Notes: generated from the letters alone by a model not told the origin. 64,000 nt of DNA from Prochilodus magdalenae (GCA_024036415.1 JAMWET010001218.1:696610-760609); one strand, 5' to 3'; numbered from the stretch's first letter, positions 46,465-62,004 are shown. A program made the numbers and translations.

Positions 46465-49400
46465 TCAGTGTTTTGTCGGGGGAGGGTTATTTGACTGTCT
46501 TTCCTCCTTTCCTGAGTCTATGAATCCTCTGGCCACCACTTTATGTAGACCAAGGCTTTGAAGTTTCTCCACCAGGTTGAAGCTGAAGATATTCTTCTTG
46601 CGTTCCTCTTCTGCATGTCCTCTATCCATAAAAGCTGTGCTGGTAGAAGGTCCCGCTAAGCTGGGCTGAGCAAAAGCAGAGGGGTCTTTGTCTTTGAGCA
46701 GCCGTAGGAGACCAAGCGAAGGTGTTGTGGACATGACGGTTCTATGGAAGAAACCAGGATATGCTGTGCAGTGCTGGAGATCTGGTGTGGTCTTTACATG
46801 CTCACAGCTCCCACAAGTGGACAGGCTGGGAGGGTGAAGGCTGTGGAAACACAAAACATAAATAAAATAATAATAAATGCGAGAAGAAACACTAGAGACT
46901 GAAGCAGCAGGGTAGTTAGTATCAGTCATCCGAATGCTGCAGCTAAAAAAATAGATGTTAGTTCAAAGCACCGAGAATGAAGCATAAAGTGGCTGTCATA
47001 AGAAAACTGTATATTTCAAAAAACGGCAACTGTACACCAGAAGGTGTCTTCTATTGAGGGAACCTCTGTGTGATTAAATCATTAAGACATCAGCAAAGTC
47101 ATTCAGAGTGGCATGGTGTGAAACCTGGCAATTTAGGCCCCCTTAACCCCATTGCTTAATAAGTTCAGCAGGTTAAGGCAAGCCATTTGGAGAAGATACA
47201 AAGGGTCTGAGACGCCACGTTTTATAGAAGTATAAACACATCCATTTCTCCGAAACACACTGCACAGCTGAAGCCTCTTCAGTACAACCAACCAGTACAA
47301 ACTCCTCCCCATGAAGTATGGCACTGGGTCCATGACTACTGTCTGCAAGGAGGATAACCATGGAGGACGCACATGGTTGGGTACCGGATTAAACAGCCTG
47401 CTTAATAGCAAACTGCAGACGACTTACAGGTCCTCTTAGAAATAAATAAAAAAAAACTAGTGAATTTGGAAATGAATCCCACACAGCTATTATATTTTAG
47501 TCTCACAGAGAACGTCCTGAAGTTACATTAACTACCAAGTGCAAATGCATATGGCTAAACCCTTGTGAGATTACAACCAGGTCTAAATGGGTTCTTAGAG
47601 CTGGTCACAATGATGTTAACAGGAACCAGACATGTTAAGGTTTCTAAAAGCTCCCTCACAGAAATTGTCACATGAAACAGATATTAATCTATTGCTAAAT
47701 ATAGTTTTAAAACAGATTTGATGTGGTGAAAGGGTATATGTAAAGCATCAAGACCCGTGGTATCCAGCAACACTACTGTAAAGAAATCTGAGCAAGTTTT
47801 ATTACAATTAATTATTAATTCTCTACAATTAATAACTAATAATGAAATTAATGTCATATAACACCACTCTAAATGGCTATACAACAACAGAACTATGCAA
47901 AAATGTTTTTCATTTTGTGAAATTCCCATGTACCATATCGTCACTGTCCAAAGAAAAACATGTATCTCCAAAATTATAACTTTACAGGAGAGGCCAAAAA
48001 CCTCACTTAATCTGAATAGAAGTCAATGGAACCAGACGTCTCTCCAACCTATTTTGGGACATTTCTGCTGGTCCATTCTTCATTAAATTTCCATCCAGTG
48101 TAAAGAGCAGCTCATGTGATCAAATGAGTCATAAAAGTAAAAACCAACAAAAATGGAGATACAAGGTTTTCTTTGTACAGCGACGATATGCTAATCTAAA
48201 AAACCTTATAAATACCTTATTAAAATTCTACTGGTCTATTTGTCATTAAATATTCAAGGCACGGTGAATTAAATGAAGTAAAGGGAAAGTTTTCTTATGA
48301 CAGAAGTGATAAATGAGTTTAGTAAAAGGTGAGTTCAGGAAAACTGTCGCTATTAACATGTAGTATTCAGCACCAGGAAGTAAGACATACATGCGTTATA
48401 TATAAAGGACAGGCTAACATTAGAGAGAAGAGCGTTAGTGCTGCATTCTAGCAATGCTTCATGCTGATGACATAGCTTGCTAAAGACAGGCGGTTTGACA
48501 GTTCTGATGTTAGGATGATCACTGCAGTGCATCTGAGGTAGCTCTGATGCAGCGTTTCAGTGCCTCTCCTGCATTGACAGGGGTTCTTACTTTGCGGAGG
48601 CAGGTCAAATTACAGCTGTTGGAGGAGCCTTGACCAGAGCTTCCTGTCACTGAGAGAGTACATTAAAAGTGGATGAGGAAGAGGGGAAAAAACAGAAGGA
48701 TGAAGAGTCGAGGAGAGACCTGCAGAATTCCAGCAGTGATGTAATGAGTATAGGTAATCCATATGTCTTTCGGCTATTTTCCAATTTAATGAACAACAAA
48801 ATTTCGTATAATAACGAGTGAAATGATTCCACAGTTTGAGCATCAGCTGAGGAGAGAGCATAAAGTGAAGGTGAGCTGGAGATGAAAGTGATGGGGTGGG
48901 GAAAGGAATGACTTGATATCTAGAGCAGTGGTTCTCAGTCCTGGTCCTGAAGTATCACTGTGATTAATGGTTTAGTGTCTTACCGGCTCACACAGCCCTC
49001 AGAGGACGTTTGGTATTTGGTTGATTATTTGTATGAGGCGGTGCCAAAAGGGGCAATCGGAAAAATTGGATGAATTTGTGGCAGGACAGTAAAAATATGG
49101 ATGGTTACCAACATGCACTTTATTCATCACCAAGCCTACTGTACACTCATGTTTACATACTGTACACTCATGTTTACATACTGTACACTCATGTTTACAT
49201 ACTGTACACTCATGTTTACATACTGTTCTCATATTATCTCTACCTCAGATGTTATTTTCCACTGTGTACATACTGTCTACTTGCACTACTCTTACAGTTC
49301 AGACATTCATTTGTAATGCTGCTCTTATACATTCATATATATGTATATAGATATGCTTATATATGTATATGTTTATCACTATGGCTCTTTATGTAAATAA

Positions 49401-52400
49401 TACTGTACTTGAACTTCTGGTTAGATGCATTTCATTGGCTCTGTACCTGTACTCTGCACAATAAAGTTGAATCTAATCTTATCTAATCTAATATGTGGGC
49501 CAACATATACAAACCCATGCATAGAAACACAGGGATGCATAGACATACCAGGGACTTTACTGTATTAGTGTTAAAATGTTGAAGAGCACCGCCCCAGTGT
49601 GCCAAGTTGTAACTGATCAGCTGACAATTATCATAGAGTGGGTACAGAATGAGGATCCTGCAGTGATGGGCATTCTGGAGTCAGATTGCAAAGAAGCCGC
49701 TCTTTCGGCAGCCAATCATTGGCTCTTCATTTCTCAGTTTTTAACCACCGAAAACGATCAAATTTAGTAAGACTGTCTGTCATATCATTTTTTCAGTAAA
49801 ACTTCAGTCTACCTTCTAAAGAAGATGGCCAGCAGTGATGCAGAGCTGAGAATACTATAGGGAGTAGAAATAGCCCTGGAGGAGGATACAGAAAAATGCC
49901 TCTATAAATGGGTCTGTCCATGTAGGTAAGCAGCAGGAAACGATATTCCAATGTAAATTAGGAATTTAATTTATAGCATTCTAAGCATTAAGACTATGTA
50001 ACCTATTAGATAAATATGTTCTCCAGCAGTTTTCTCACTAGCTGGCCAGCTTGGACATCCATTGCAGGAAGTAAAAAGTGGTGGGAATGTTCCGACTAAT
50101 TTAAACATAATGGTTAGCTAGACTTTCTCTTCTAAGTTGGCTCTCCAGGTGTGCTGGAAGCAGGTCAAACTCTAAACTGTACAGTGGTACTGCTGTACTC
50201 TTGAGACTGAGAACCACCAATCCACAGTAAGGTATCTAGGGCGTCTGTACAATGGTGCAATGAGGCGTAACGGTCTCTTACCCAGTGGAGAAGGATGAGA
50301 GCAGGAGAGAGGGATGAAGGACCTGGCAGTTGGTGATGGTGTGGGTGGGACAGGTGTGGGGGAGGTTGGGACCAGATGTACTGACTGAGGCAGACACACA
50401 CACACAAACAAACACTTACTAAAACATGCTATTCCCAAGAGGCATGTACCTCAAACACACAAGGAGGGTGCTACAAAACCAGCAGATGTAGTAAGGCAAA
50501 GAGAGGCGATGCTGGCTGGTTCTACAACTACAACTAGGTCTGCTTCCTAACTTCTGAAAGAACTAACTTAATTAATACCAAGAACATAGGAAGCAATGTG
50601 GGCCTCACCCATAGCGTGATGAGTGGAGTTGGGGAGTTGGAGAGACATATCAGGTTCGTCTTCCTCGAGGTCATTGAGGCTATAAACATGCTGGAGGTCC
50701 ACATCCAGCTCCCTGAAGTCTTTGGTGAGGATGCCCGGCCGTGGGTGCAAGATGCCCCCTAGGTTTGGCTTAGCCAGCTGCTGCCAGTGGTGCAGGGTGA
50801 CTGAGCCTGTGGTACAAAGGAAGAAATTTGTACTTGTTGAAGTTTGTGCTTGTTCCTGGACAGAGGGACTCATACTCCAAGCCTCCTGGAGGCTAGTGTG
50901 TAAATATGTAAATGCCTGCTCCCATTAACTATTTAAGACACCACAGCGGTGAAGGGTTAGCTGTACTCTTTCAGTCACTCCCAGACAAGCTAGAGTCCCA
51001 GAAACAACTCATTTGGAATCGACTCTCTATAACTACACTCGACTGAAAGTGCATGACATGGTTGTGAGTATGTGAGTGTGTGCGTTTCCTCACCCTCCAG
51101 TGGCTTGACTATCTGTAGGCGCTCAGGCAGGTAAGATCGGGAGCTGGATGAGCTAGAAGAATGCTGGGAGCTGCCTGAGTAGTTGGTTCCTGTGGAATCA
51201 AGGCTGTCATTGGGTGTGAGGAAGCCACTAGATCCGCCAATGCTGCCACTCCTGCTTCCCCCCAGTGCCCTCAGCTTTCTCTCCCGCTCTACTTCGAAGA
51301 AGGGCTGCTCAGAGGAATGGCTCTCTTGCCGCACAGAGAGTGAACGAATGGCCTCTTCCAGATCCTGACCACCCGGAGTACCCGGCTGACCCAGACGTTT
51401 GGACTCCACACTGCAGCAGCCACCACAGAATAATGCATTGACATCATTAAAATCAAAACTCATATTTAACAGTAATTACTATCTGCATCTATATTTTGTT
51501 TTAAACCCTGAAAAAAACTTCTTATTCTGCATAACCTGATAATATAAACAGCTAAGGAGCTATCTGGCTAGCTAGTATTATGTACTTACAGGTTACACAT
51601 GTATTGTATAAAAAGGCCTTACCTCTGATCCTTCAGTGGTGTTGCAGTGGAAGATTTGTCATCAAGGTTTAGGCTGACTGAATCAGAGCCGAGGTAGCTG
51701 GTGCGTGGTGTGCCAGTTCGGCTGGACTGCGATGAGGAAGAGTCAGAACCCGGGACCTGGGGGGACTGGCACCGAGAGCGCAGTCGAGCAGCTTGGTTGG
51801 CCACTTTCACCGTTTCAAACACACGCCAAGGGTGGGACCTGCCGACACAAGGCAAGTCAAATTATAAACTTATATAACACAGTCTTTTACATTCATAAAT
51901 ATCTTTCCCTCCACTGACAGAAAAAAACAAAACTGAAGGCAGAATGTGTAGAATGTGTGGAATGTGTAGAAGCAACCCTAACTTAAAAATATAGATATGC
52001 AATTTTCTTTCTCATGTGACAATAGAGAGTAATATGTCTACCATTTACGCCTGAATTCCCAATCCAGATGGCCCTGATGAATCAGGTGTGTAAATCAAGT
52101 GTTTTCAGGAAAATACAGACTGCTCTATTCGTCTTAACGCTAACAAAAAGACCCTGACATCACATGTGATAGCACGTTACTCGTAAGCTGTAGGTTTTGG
52201 AGACACTTCTCTTGTTTAAATCATGTGTTCATGAACATTTTGCTTTGCCCTGTTTGTTGGCAAAATGACATAACCTTGCGTTTAGCCTGAGGTGTGACTC
52301 AATAAGCTGAAAAAGCTAAACATGTGCATGACTGACTTGTACTCTGACGGAGCAGGGCTGTCCAGGCCTTTGCGGAATGTTCCTTCGATCTCAGCAGCAA

Positions 52401-55400
52401 GCGAGTCCATGGGAAAGACAGCAGCCAGGGAGCTGTAGCGCTGCACTGTGCTGTTGGGCAGGCTCTTATTGCGCAGGTTCTTTATGTCCTCTCTGGCCTC
52501 CCGCAGCATTTCTTGACATTCCGAGTACCTTTCCTGCAGGTCCTTCAGCTGCAGGCAGGGGGAGACAGAGTGCAGAGTCAAACATGAGCTTGAGCTGGGC
52601 TGCATTAGCCATAAATTCCAATAACTGTGGCCCTTAAAGCCAGGTTTAGTACTTTATTACAACACCAATACTTAGAGCTTCAGGCAGGAAGCGTGAGAAT
52701 CTGCTGATCTGTGAAAAAGGCTGATAAGGGGGTTATGGCAGTGAGAATGGCAGGTCAAACCTCTGTTTTGAGCTGTGACTGGCTTTCTCTTGATACATTC
52801 AAGTGCTGGCTCAGGTCCTCGTTCTCTCTCACCAGCTGCAGAACAGAATAGCAGAATGAACACTTCAAATTACACAGTGTTGTGGAATAAACACCTACAT
52901 GACACAATGGACTACAGTAATGAGTCTAGCATGGAAAAAAAGCTGGTGCATGAGTTGGACGTTATTTGAACTATGAATTTACATCACGAAAACCGCCTGT
53001 GCTTCAAATGATTAGACATAAAGTAGCAGCACACAAAGCGTTTTCTAAATTAAGAGGTGGGAGTCGCCTGTTCATACTTATGAATTTCACTTACCCCTTT
53101 ACAACGCTGCTGCAGATCCACAACCTGGCCCAGCAGAGAGCTGATCTCTTCCTGCTGCCGCAGAGTGTCCTCCACCTTACGAGCCAGTTCCTCCGAAAGA
53201 GCCACCACCTGCTTATTCACAGATGCTAGAAAGACAGAAACAGGGAGCGATAGAGACTAGATTACTGGAAGTGCACGAATTCCACATACTGCCCAAACTA
53301 AACGAGATACTGCACGCAAGACCTCAGGGCAAAGAGACATCACGCTTTACTTACAGAGCTCCTCAACACACACCATCATCAGCTGGTGCTCCTGCTCTTC
53401 ATAACTGCTGGTCTCAGACACTAGCTCATTTGCCTAAGAGAAGCAATATACGATACAGTTAAGTCGTATAAGTTATACATGCATGTCAGAAGGCAAATAG
53501 ATGGAGCTGTATTATGCAAAGGTTATTGAGTTCTAAAATGAAAAGAAGTTACAACTTCCAAAATAACTTCAGTAAACTATTTAAACAAACAGCATGTTTC
53601 TGTGAGTGTTAATGCTTTACATTTTAAATAAATACAAAATTAAATAAAACAGCTAATGTAGCATGTGCAAAAGTGTGGACACTAGAGTTTTAGGACTAGG
53701 ACTAATTCTAGAGCATAACAAAGTCCTTTACTCTTCAGAGAGTCTCCTTAGCAGCAGACTCTAAGGATCTTTCAATGAAGCTAAGTGACACAAGGCAGGG
53801 AAGGGCTACAAAACATGCTATCAGTCTCTGAAACTCCTCTGAGCAAAATATCAGAAGAAGAAAAGACAATACGAAATAGCAGTTAGGGGAAACTAAAAAA
53901 AAAAAAAAAATAAGAAAATAAACAAAACAAAAAAAAAAAAGAAAAAATAAAAAAAAGAAAAAAAAAAAAAAAATGGAGGTCAACACAAGAGCTGTAAGAC
54001 CAAGGAGACCCTCAGACTAAACTGCTCCTATGCTATACGGAGAGGCAAAACACAGACCCTATACAACAGCAAGGCCCGGAATAAAGGCTCAGTTGAAACA
54101 GGAGAGGTGGTGCACCACACTACAGTGCAGAGCTGCACTTCATGAAACCGTCATCAGAAAGAAAACTTCACCTGCCACTTCATCACAAGCCCAAATAATG
54201 CAAAGCAGTACTGAGATAAGCCAGAGGAATTGGGTAACAAGTGCTGTGAACTGATGAAGTAAAAACAGAAAAAATAGCAGCAGATGATGAAAAGAACGCC
54301 TTGCCAACTGTTAAGCAAGCGCCTATTATGCTTTGGGGCTGGGTGGCTGCCAGCAGGACGGGAAGCCCTGCACGTAGATTACTCTAAATGCCATAAAAGT
54401 CAATGTTAAACAGTCAGTCAATTAAAAACAGAAGCTGAAACCGTGCTGGCTTCTACAACAAGAGAACGATCCAAGGTAGGGAACACTGAAGCTTTTGGCC
54501 CTCATTATTCTAGACATTAAAGGAGCTATGAGTAGATCTCAAACATGCTATGCATCCAAGACAGCCCAAAAGGTGTTTGTAAGCTTGCAAGGGTGTTGCC
54601 AAAAATGGACATAATAGGATGCCTACACTTCTGCACACGTTAATCGTGTAACTTTGAATTAATATTTGCAGAAAATCAAATCCTTATTTTAATAGAAACA
54701 GCTGTTTTCTGCAGATGTTCCGGTTACTTCAGAACAAGGGCTGAACCGCAGACCTCCAGGACTGGAGCAGGACATTCCCACATGCACAGCCTAAAACCTA
54801 TAATAAATACCTACAAGAAAATACAAGCTCTGCACTGAAAAGACTGACCTCAGTTCGTAGTTTAAGGTTCTCCTCCTCCAGACCTTTGAGCTTCTGATGC
54901 AGGAAGTCGGAATGGATGTAGCTACTGAGAGAGGAGGATGACTCATTGCGTCTGATCCTAAAAGAGCAACGCCACTAGTCAGTAAAGTTAGTCACTGAAA
55001 TGGCTGTCTGTGCCCGACTGTACAGGAATGTGCACGTGTGTGTTCATGTGTTTTGTACTCACGGCGAGAGTGATTCTGCAGCAGGCTCTATTTCTTCGGA
55101 ACTGGCGTAGAGTTGCAAAAGGTCATCTCGCATGGAGAGTTCGTGACGCAGTTGAGCAATCTACATGCAGAAGTCGAGCATTAAACAGCTAACCACAACA
55201 ACTCAGGGTGTATTTATACCAGACACTTGTCCTGAAGGTAAGCTATAAGGCACTATCACAATAGCAGCTTGTACAGGGCAGTGCAGCTTGCGCTTGTTTC
55301 TACACGAGATCTCTGGCTCTTATCAGATTTCAGCTGCCGAACAGCTGGATTGGGACAATTCTCCATGCAGGTGTGGAGTTTGTTTTGATTTTTTTGGGTA

Positions 55401-56172
55401 GTAGGTGTATGTGGTGTATGTGGGCCTGAATAAATCAGAGGATGTTCAACAGTACAGCAGGAACTATCACACCACGGATGATGAAACGAATGTGTGGTGG
55501 GTTCAAAAGCTCCCTTGCCAGCGATGTGTTGAGCATTCCTGCAGGAGTACCGAGAGGAACTTCAGCATAGATGGGCTAACAGTAGATCAGAGGAGGGTGG
55601 ATGCAATTTGACAGAAATCTACAGCTAATAAACACAGTCAGTGTATTCCAGATGTGCAAAACAGCAGTTTAGTCTACTTCATTTTCGTCTGTCAGTCAAC
55701 ACAAGCTTTTAGTAATGAAGCAAAGCACCACAAGACTGTGTCTGGGAATATCCCTCGAGTTTTCATGGCCACACAGACCTGTAATTTGTACTCCTTGATC
55801 TGAGATTCAGTGAAAACATTCTAACCTCCTCCTTGGCAATCTCCAGCTGTTCGTCCAGCAGCTCGTTGCGTTCTGCCAGGGTTTTGTTCTGTTTGAGCAG
55901 CGACTGGCCGATTCTTGCTGCCAGTTCCAGATCTCGCTCTTTCTGAAGAGAAAAGGCATTTGACAAAATTGACATGTGCAAACTGCTTAGGAAATAAACA
56001 GCAAAGTCAGAGTAACACACAAAGCCACACAGTCATTATGTCACTTCCAAAAACTAGTGGGTTCAAAGTTCTATGGTTTTTACCTCCTCCAGAAGATGTG
56101 TGGTGGCTTCAATGTCATGATACGTTTTGGTGACCTGGCCCACTCTCTCTGAGCACAGCACTATAGAAACAG

Positions 56173-56229
<57 letters not shown>

Positions 56230-59200
56230 GAGAGAGAGGGAGAGAGAGAGACAGAGAGAGAGGGAGAGAGACAGAGAGCGAGAGAGAGAGAGAGCGAGAG
56301 AGAGCGAGAGAGAGCGAGAGAGAGAGAAAGAAAGAAAATAAATAAATGGGTTATTTTTCTGCAGTGAGGCATTTGTGTTGTTGTACTTTACACTTATTCA
56401 GCAGATATTTATTTCTGAGGAGATCAGATATAAGATGAGGAAAGGAAATGAAACGACAGGATTCAAATCTGATTTTTAAAACCAGAGCTCAAAAAGTGTT
56501 AAAGGTTAAGATAAAACTGGACTCCTAACACTACACCAGTACACCAGCTATCTTTAAGAGCTCAAGCTGAACTCTTGTTTCCTGTTCACAGAAACATTTG
56601 TCTGTATTTCCACTGTGAATAGCGGTCAGTAGGCGGCAACTGAGAAAAGAAGAACACTGGCAGAGTCAGGACCTCAACATCACTGAATGTGTTTGGAATT
56701 GCTTTCATGACAAGAAGCAGAAAATGCAACCAACCTCTATGAGTTTGGAGATAAGGTAACTGATGAAAAATGAGAAATATCGCGGCAGAAATGAAATCAT
56801 GTACAGAAGCTTCATTCATGCAAAGTGTGGACAGATTAAAATCCTAATAATCTGATAATATATTTACTTGCTGTGGCTTCGGTCTGATTATTGTTAATCA
56901 TATGTTTTCTATTTTTTTTCTCCAAAATGTACTTGTAATTAAAGGGAGCAAAATTGACTGGAAATTAATCAATTGAAGGGCGGTCTCTGACTTCCGCACA
57001 GTGCCTGTAAAATGTTCATATACTTTAAAGCTGTTTACCTACTGATACTACTGAGCAACACCTACAACTGATCTACTGCAGTTATAATAAACACAGGGTA
57101 TGTGTCCTGAGGGACGAAGAGCCGTATCATGGCTTGATCCTGTTAAATAAATACAAATGTAGATGATATAATACAAAGGATCCTCCTGCATGCTGGACAA
57201 GATAGACACACACAGACACTCTGGCGGACCACTCAGAGTGCTGAGCCTCTTAGCAAGATCTTCATTAGCAGATTAAGTCTGCCATTCTCTGTCCGTCTGA
57301 TATATATATCCGTGTGCTAGATCAAGCCCACAGTTGACAAACAGACCGAGAATGAACTGTGTTGCCAGGCTAAAGATACAGTACAGGATTAGGACACTGC
57401 TCCAGACTGTACAGCCCTGATTTATAGCTGGACAAACACAAACACACAGTGATTCATATTTACAATGTGGGTTCATACTTCGTCATGTCTTTTTCAGTTA
57501 ATGAAATTAACCCCTGATTGTGTCAAGGGGTCTGTAGACATGTTTGTATGTACCGGAGTTCAAATATTTGGATGCACAGATGACAAAAGATGACAAAAAT
57601 TGTTGTATATGTTCTATGGTAACAGTATAGACTATAATAAAGGTGTGTCATAACAGGTCCAATAAAATAAGTCAGAGAAGTTCAAGTCAATAAGAATTTC
57701 AGGTTGACTATAAACCATCGCCAAGGCTAAAGCTTTTCAGTAAGTGCTCTTAACAACAGTCACATCAATATTTAAACCAAATTTACAAACCCTAAAGGTC
57801 AGCTAAGGCATCTCCAAGCATCTGACAGATCTACAAACTGCGTCTGTCTGCCTGTTTGTAAACTACACATCTTCTGTTTCTGTGCAAATGCAGGTCTTCA
57901 AATGGATTACATGGCAAACGTGACCAGTTTATCATCAGCAGCGATAGATAACACTGTGTAGCCCAGCCAAGTAACAACACTTGGTCCAATCAATTTTATA
58001 GGCAATTATCAAATGGGCCAAAGTGCCAGTGCGAGAGTTTCAGGGCCCAGACAGCTTTGCTTTTTGGCCGAGATCCAGACATCAGTGAAATACAGTGCTG
58101 CGGAAGCAACATTAATGGAAAATATGCCCTTCAATTGAGTGAATGCAGAATAAAGTGGAAAGAGAGGACAAAGGGAAGAAAGCTGAGCCATCACAAGAAA
58201 GAGGGCATGCTGTCCCAGACGTTTAGCCAAAAAACAGAAGCAGTGATGAGATGCCAAGTGTTTTTTTTTTTTCTTTTCTTCTTTCTTTTTTCTTGACTAC
58301 GCCACCGCAGGGGTTTAAAGGATGCAAAACAGGATCCAGCCCAGACCAATGCAAAACTATCAGCTAAAGTGTCCAGCTAGGGACTCAAGGACACGTGAAA
58401 AATGAGTGTCCGATTTTATCTGCACAGGACTGGTATGGCCACATGGTTTCTATTGCAAAAAAACAGCAACACAAGATTGGTTGTTTGAAGACTGACCAGC
58501 TGTTTAAACAAGTAGAGAAAATATAAATGAATACAGGTAGACTGGTAAACAGGCATAGAGTTGGGAGACTACATCAATACACGTGAGCTAGCCGATGCTT
58601 GTGCTCTCGGTTCATGAGTGACCCAAAACACATTAGGCTAAGCTATTTCAAATTACAGTGCAATTACTACCTGCCTTCCTAGTTCCATTTCTGGGAATTA
58701 TGTTTTGCCTGGACAATGAACAAGCTGAAATTTACTGAGTGCTAGGGGCTTTATAAAATGTGACCCACTATACAGGATTTACTATTAAAAGGTCTGGGGG
58801 ATGAGAACAAAGGAAAGCAGACTGTCACATGAGGCCTGGAGTAGTTGTATGATATTCCACCCAAATATTACCTGCCTTGGCTCTGTAGGCTAAGGCAGGT
58901 AGCCTCGAAATTTAAACATGCTGGCATCATACAACAACACATGTTAGAGCTCAAAAAGTCAATACTGAAGCTTTCTCTCAACAAAGAAACCATGTTTCCA
59001 AGAGATCTCAATGATCAGATGGCTGTAAAACCCTTCGGTAGGTGACTGGGCCACATGAGCAGATAAGGTTACAGGTGGAGAAAGTCTACGGTAACAGCAC
59101 AGACTATACGAGACAGCCATGTACAGACTATACATGAGAATGCAAGACCCCAACATGAAACTCTATGGAAACAGCATTAGCGTCTACAGCACTGGTCTGG

Positions 59201-60703
59201 CCACAGCATAGATTCACTAAATTAAGAACATAGCCAAATTCTGTGTTGTTTATGGTCCATTATCCCATTAGCCACCAGCACCATTACTAGCATCTGCGCT
59301 CTCGTTCAACATGACCTGGCCTTATTAAGATCATCTTAACAGTAACAGGGCCAGTTTTCCATGCCCAATTAAGAACAGCCCCAGATAAATTGACTTTGTG
59401 ACCTCCCTGGATTCAGAATGTACTTGTTGCCTTGGTTGAGTTTAGCAACGTCAGACTCAGTTCAGCTACGTCACTCAGAGCCTGAACCAATAGTGACTCC
59501 CAACACCGAGACCTGAACAGGTGAAATAAAGTGTCCAGTGTTTACAGTGCACAGATAAAAGTGGAGGGCTGAGATGCTGAAAGGTGTTTTGAGAAGGTGT
59601 AGAGACTTTAGATGCCTTACACTTTTAAAAAGTTCTTCATTCTTCCACATATAATTGTATGTATGAAGCCTCTAAAAGAGAATCGTCAGCAATAGAGACA
59701 GACCAGATGCAGGTGCACACCAGACATGGGCAGGGTGTATTTTTACACTATTAGATGCACACCAAAACAATATCAATACCAGATATGGGCATGGAGTATT
59801 ATTGTTGTTGTTATTATTATTATTATTATTATAATATTATTATTTTGCTATTTTAATAATAATGGTGCTCACCTTTTAGTATCTGGTACTCACAACATAG
59901 TATCTGGTGCTCGCCTTGTAGTAGCTGGTGCAGACCAGATTAAAAAAAAAAAAAAAAAAAAAGAATACACCACATCCATTCATTTAAATTTATAAATTGA
60001 CAAAAATTAATCTTTAAAAACATGAATAGTGAAGCTCCTTTGGGAGCCATGTGGTTGGCAACCACAAGGTCCAGGTTTGACTTTAAGTTTGGTCCTTTGC
60101 TAGTCTTGGTGGTCTCCCCTTCCCCACTTATATGCTGTACAGATTCTAATCATGTTCTCACTGTCCAAACCCTAGCAAAATAAATGTGCCAGGTCTATAA
60201 CTGTTGATTATGAATACAGTCCTTAGAATTCTAACCCAAGAGACAGTGGAGGTGGATAGGATGTGTTCAAATTTGCTAAGAGCAGTTGTCGTACAGTCTA
60301 TGCCCTTGCTTGTTGGAGTGTGGCCGAGAGTCTCTCTCCTAATCTATAATTTAAAAAGTGCGCTTTCTATGTTTACATGCTGAGAACCACTGCGGTCTCT
60401 CAAGGTTAAACAAACGGCGTTTGTTCAATTCAGAATCTGGCAGTGCTTTTATTTGACACTGACCACATGAGTACATTAGTGTGATTAGATATGTTAACCA
60501 CCTCATGTTCTAAAAGGTTTTAGGCCTTTCAAATGAAACGGCTCCATGGATGAACAGAGCTCTTGTGGTGAGACCTGTCGAATACTGCCCATTGTACCTA
60601 TGCTGAATGACAACGTGTTTTGTATTTTCACTATAAGGTACTTAAGAGCAGAGCAGAGCGATTTTGACCGTAGTAATGTGTCTGAGTGGGAGCATATGCT
60701 GCC

Positions 60704-60754
<51 letters not shown>

Positions 60755-62004
60755 TGTAAATAAAATATTTTATTTAAAATATTATATTATTATTGCTGTT
60801 ATTATTATTATTATTATTGTTATTATTATTATTACTTTTTATAGTTTGTTGTTTGTGCATGCTTTACACATGAGTACAAGTAAATACTGGAAAACTAAAA
60901 TACCACATAGCAAAATTACAAACAGGAGGAAAAAGTCAGAGGATGATGCCAGCATAAAAAAAATGGGCTTTTACTTTGGATATAAAGAAGCATAATGAGC
61001 TTGCTTTCCTGATATTCTCAGAAACGCTATTCCACAGTTCAGAGCTACAAAAGTGTTGTTCCATCAGAGGAACTGATGAGGACCTTTATTATTGTAAAGC
61101 ACAACAATAAACACCAAGTAGAAGTAACACAGACTACACTGGAGACGTGAACCACTGAAATGTAACACTATGGGTGTTTTATTAAACTCCCGAGTCACTG
61201 TGTTCAGGGTATTTTGCTTTTTTGGTGGTGAAACCAGCAGCAACTTTCATGCTTGTGCATAAAAACACCATACTGAACATATATCACAATGTTCACATAT
61301 ATTCGACTATGTTTTGGGGTATACTGATAACAAGTAACAACACACTGGTATTTTCATAGGGGCACTTAGCCACCCCTATAGTCCTCTGTTACTCTCTGCT
61401 CCAGCTGAAAGTGTTAGCATTATGGGAAACTGATTTGATTATAAAAATATATATATATTTATTATAAAATCTACATTGTGTCAGACGCTGTGAATTTACA
61501 TCTTATCACGTTGCTGCTGATGGACTTTGGCTGTGGCTTTTACAGTGCTGTTACAGAGAGAATGTCATTATATAGATTTGCCAAGCCAATGGTAAGTCCC
61601 GAATATTTACTGTTCAGCTCCTAATTGTTCAGTGTTGAGTTCAGTTTTGTGAGTTGAGTAATGCAACAGCCATGCAGGAAACTTTGGAGAATTTTCAGTT
61701 CTTCTTGTTTTGTAATGACAGTTGGCAGGTTAAGGTTTTTTATTTTTTCAATAAATTGGCTGAACCGAGTTTTGTGATAGATTTATTTTTGGGTCAATTA
61801 TATACCAGCTGTTGTTTTTGTTGTATGTTGCTTCTGTACTGAAACCCTGATAAGGTACTATAAGTTAAATTATTATATTATTATTAGTAGTAGTATTATC
61901 ATTGTTACTGTTTATAATATTACTAATAATAATAATAGCAATAAACACAATAATAACAATAACAACAACAAAAACTATTATTATTATTATTACTATTATT
62001 ACTA

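Noticed and set aside
49139..49224. CRISPR-like array
   Set aside because: The units are directly adjacent without spacers and the genome is vertebrate.
48999..49232. Cys-rich repeat peptide (TVCKHEC units)
   Set aside because: It is produced by a 21-bp minisatellite in an intron and has no signal peptide or splice context.
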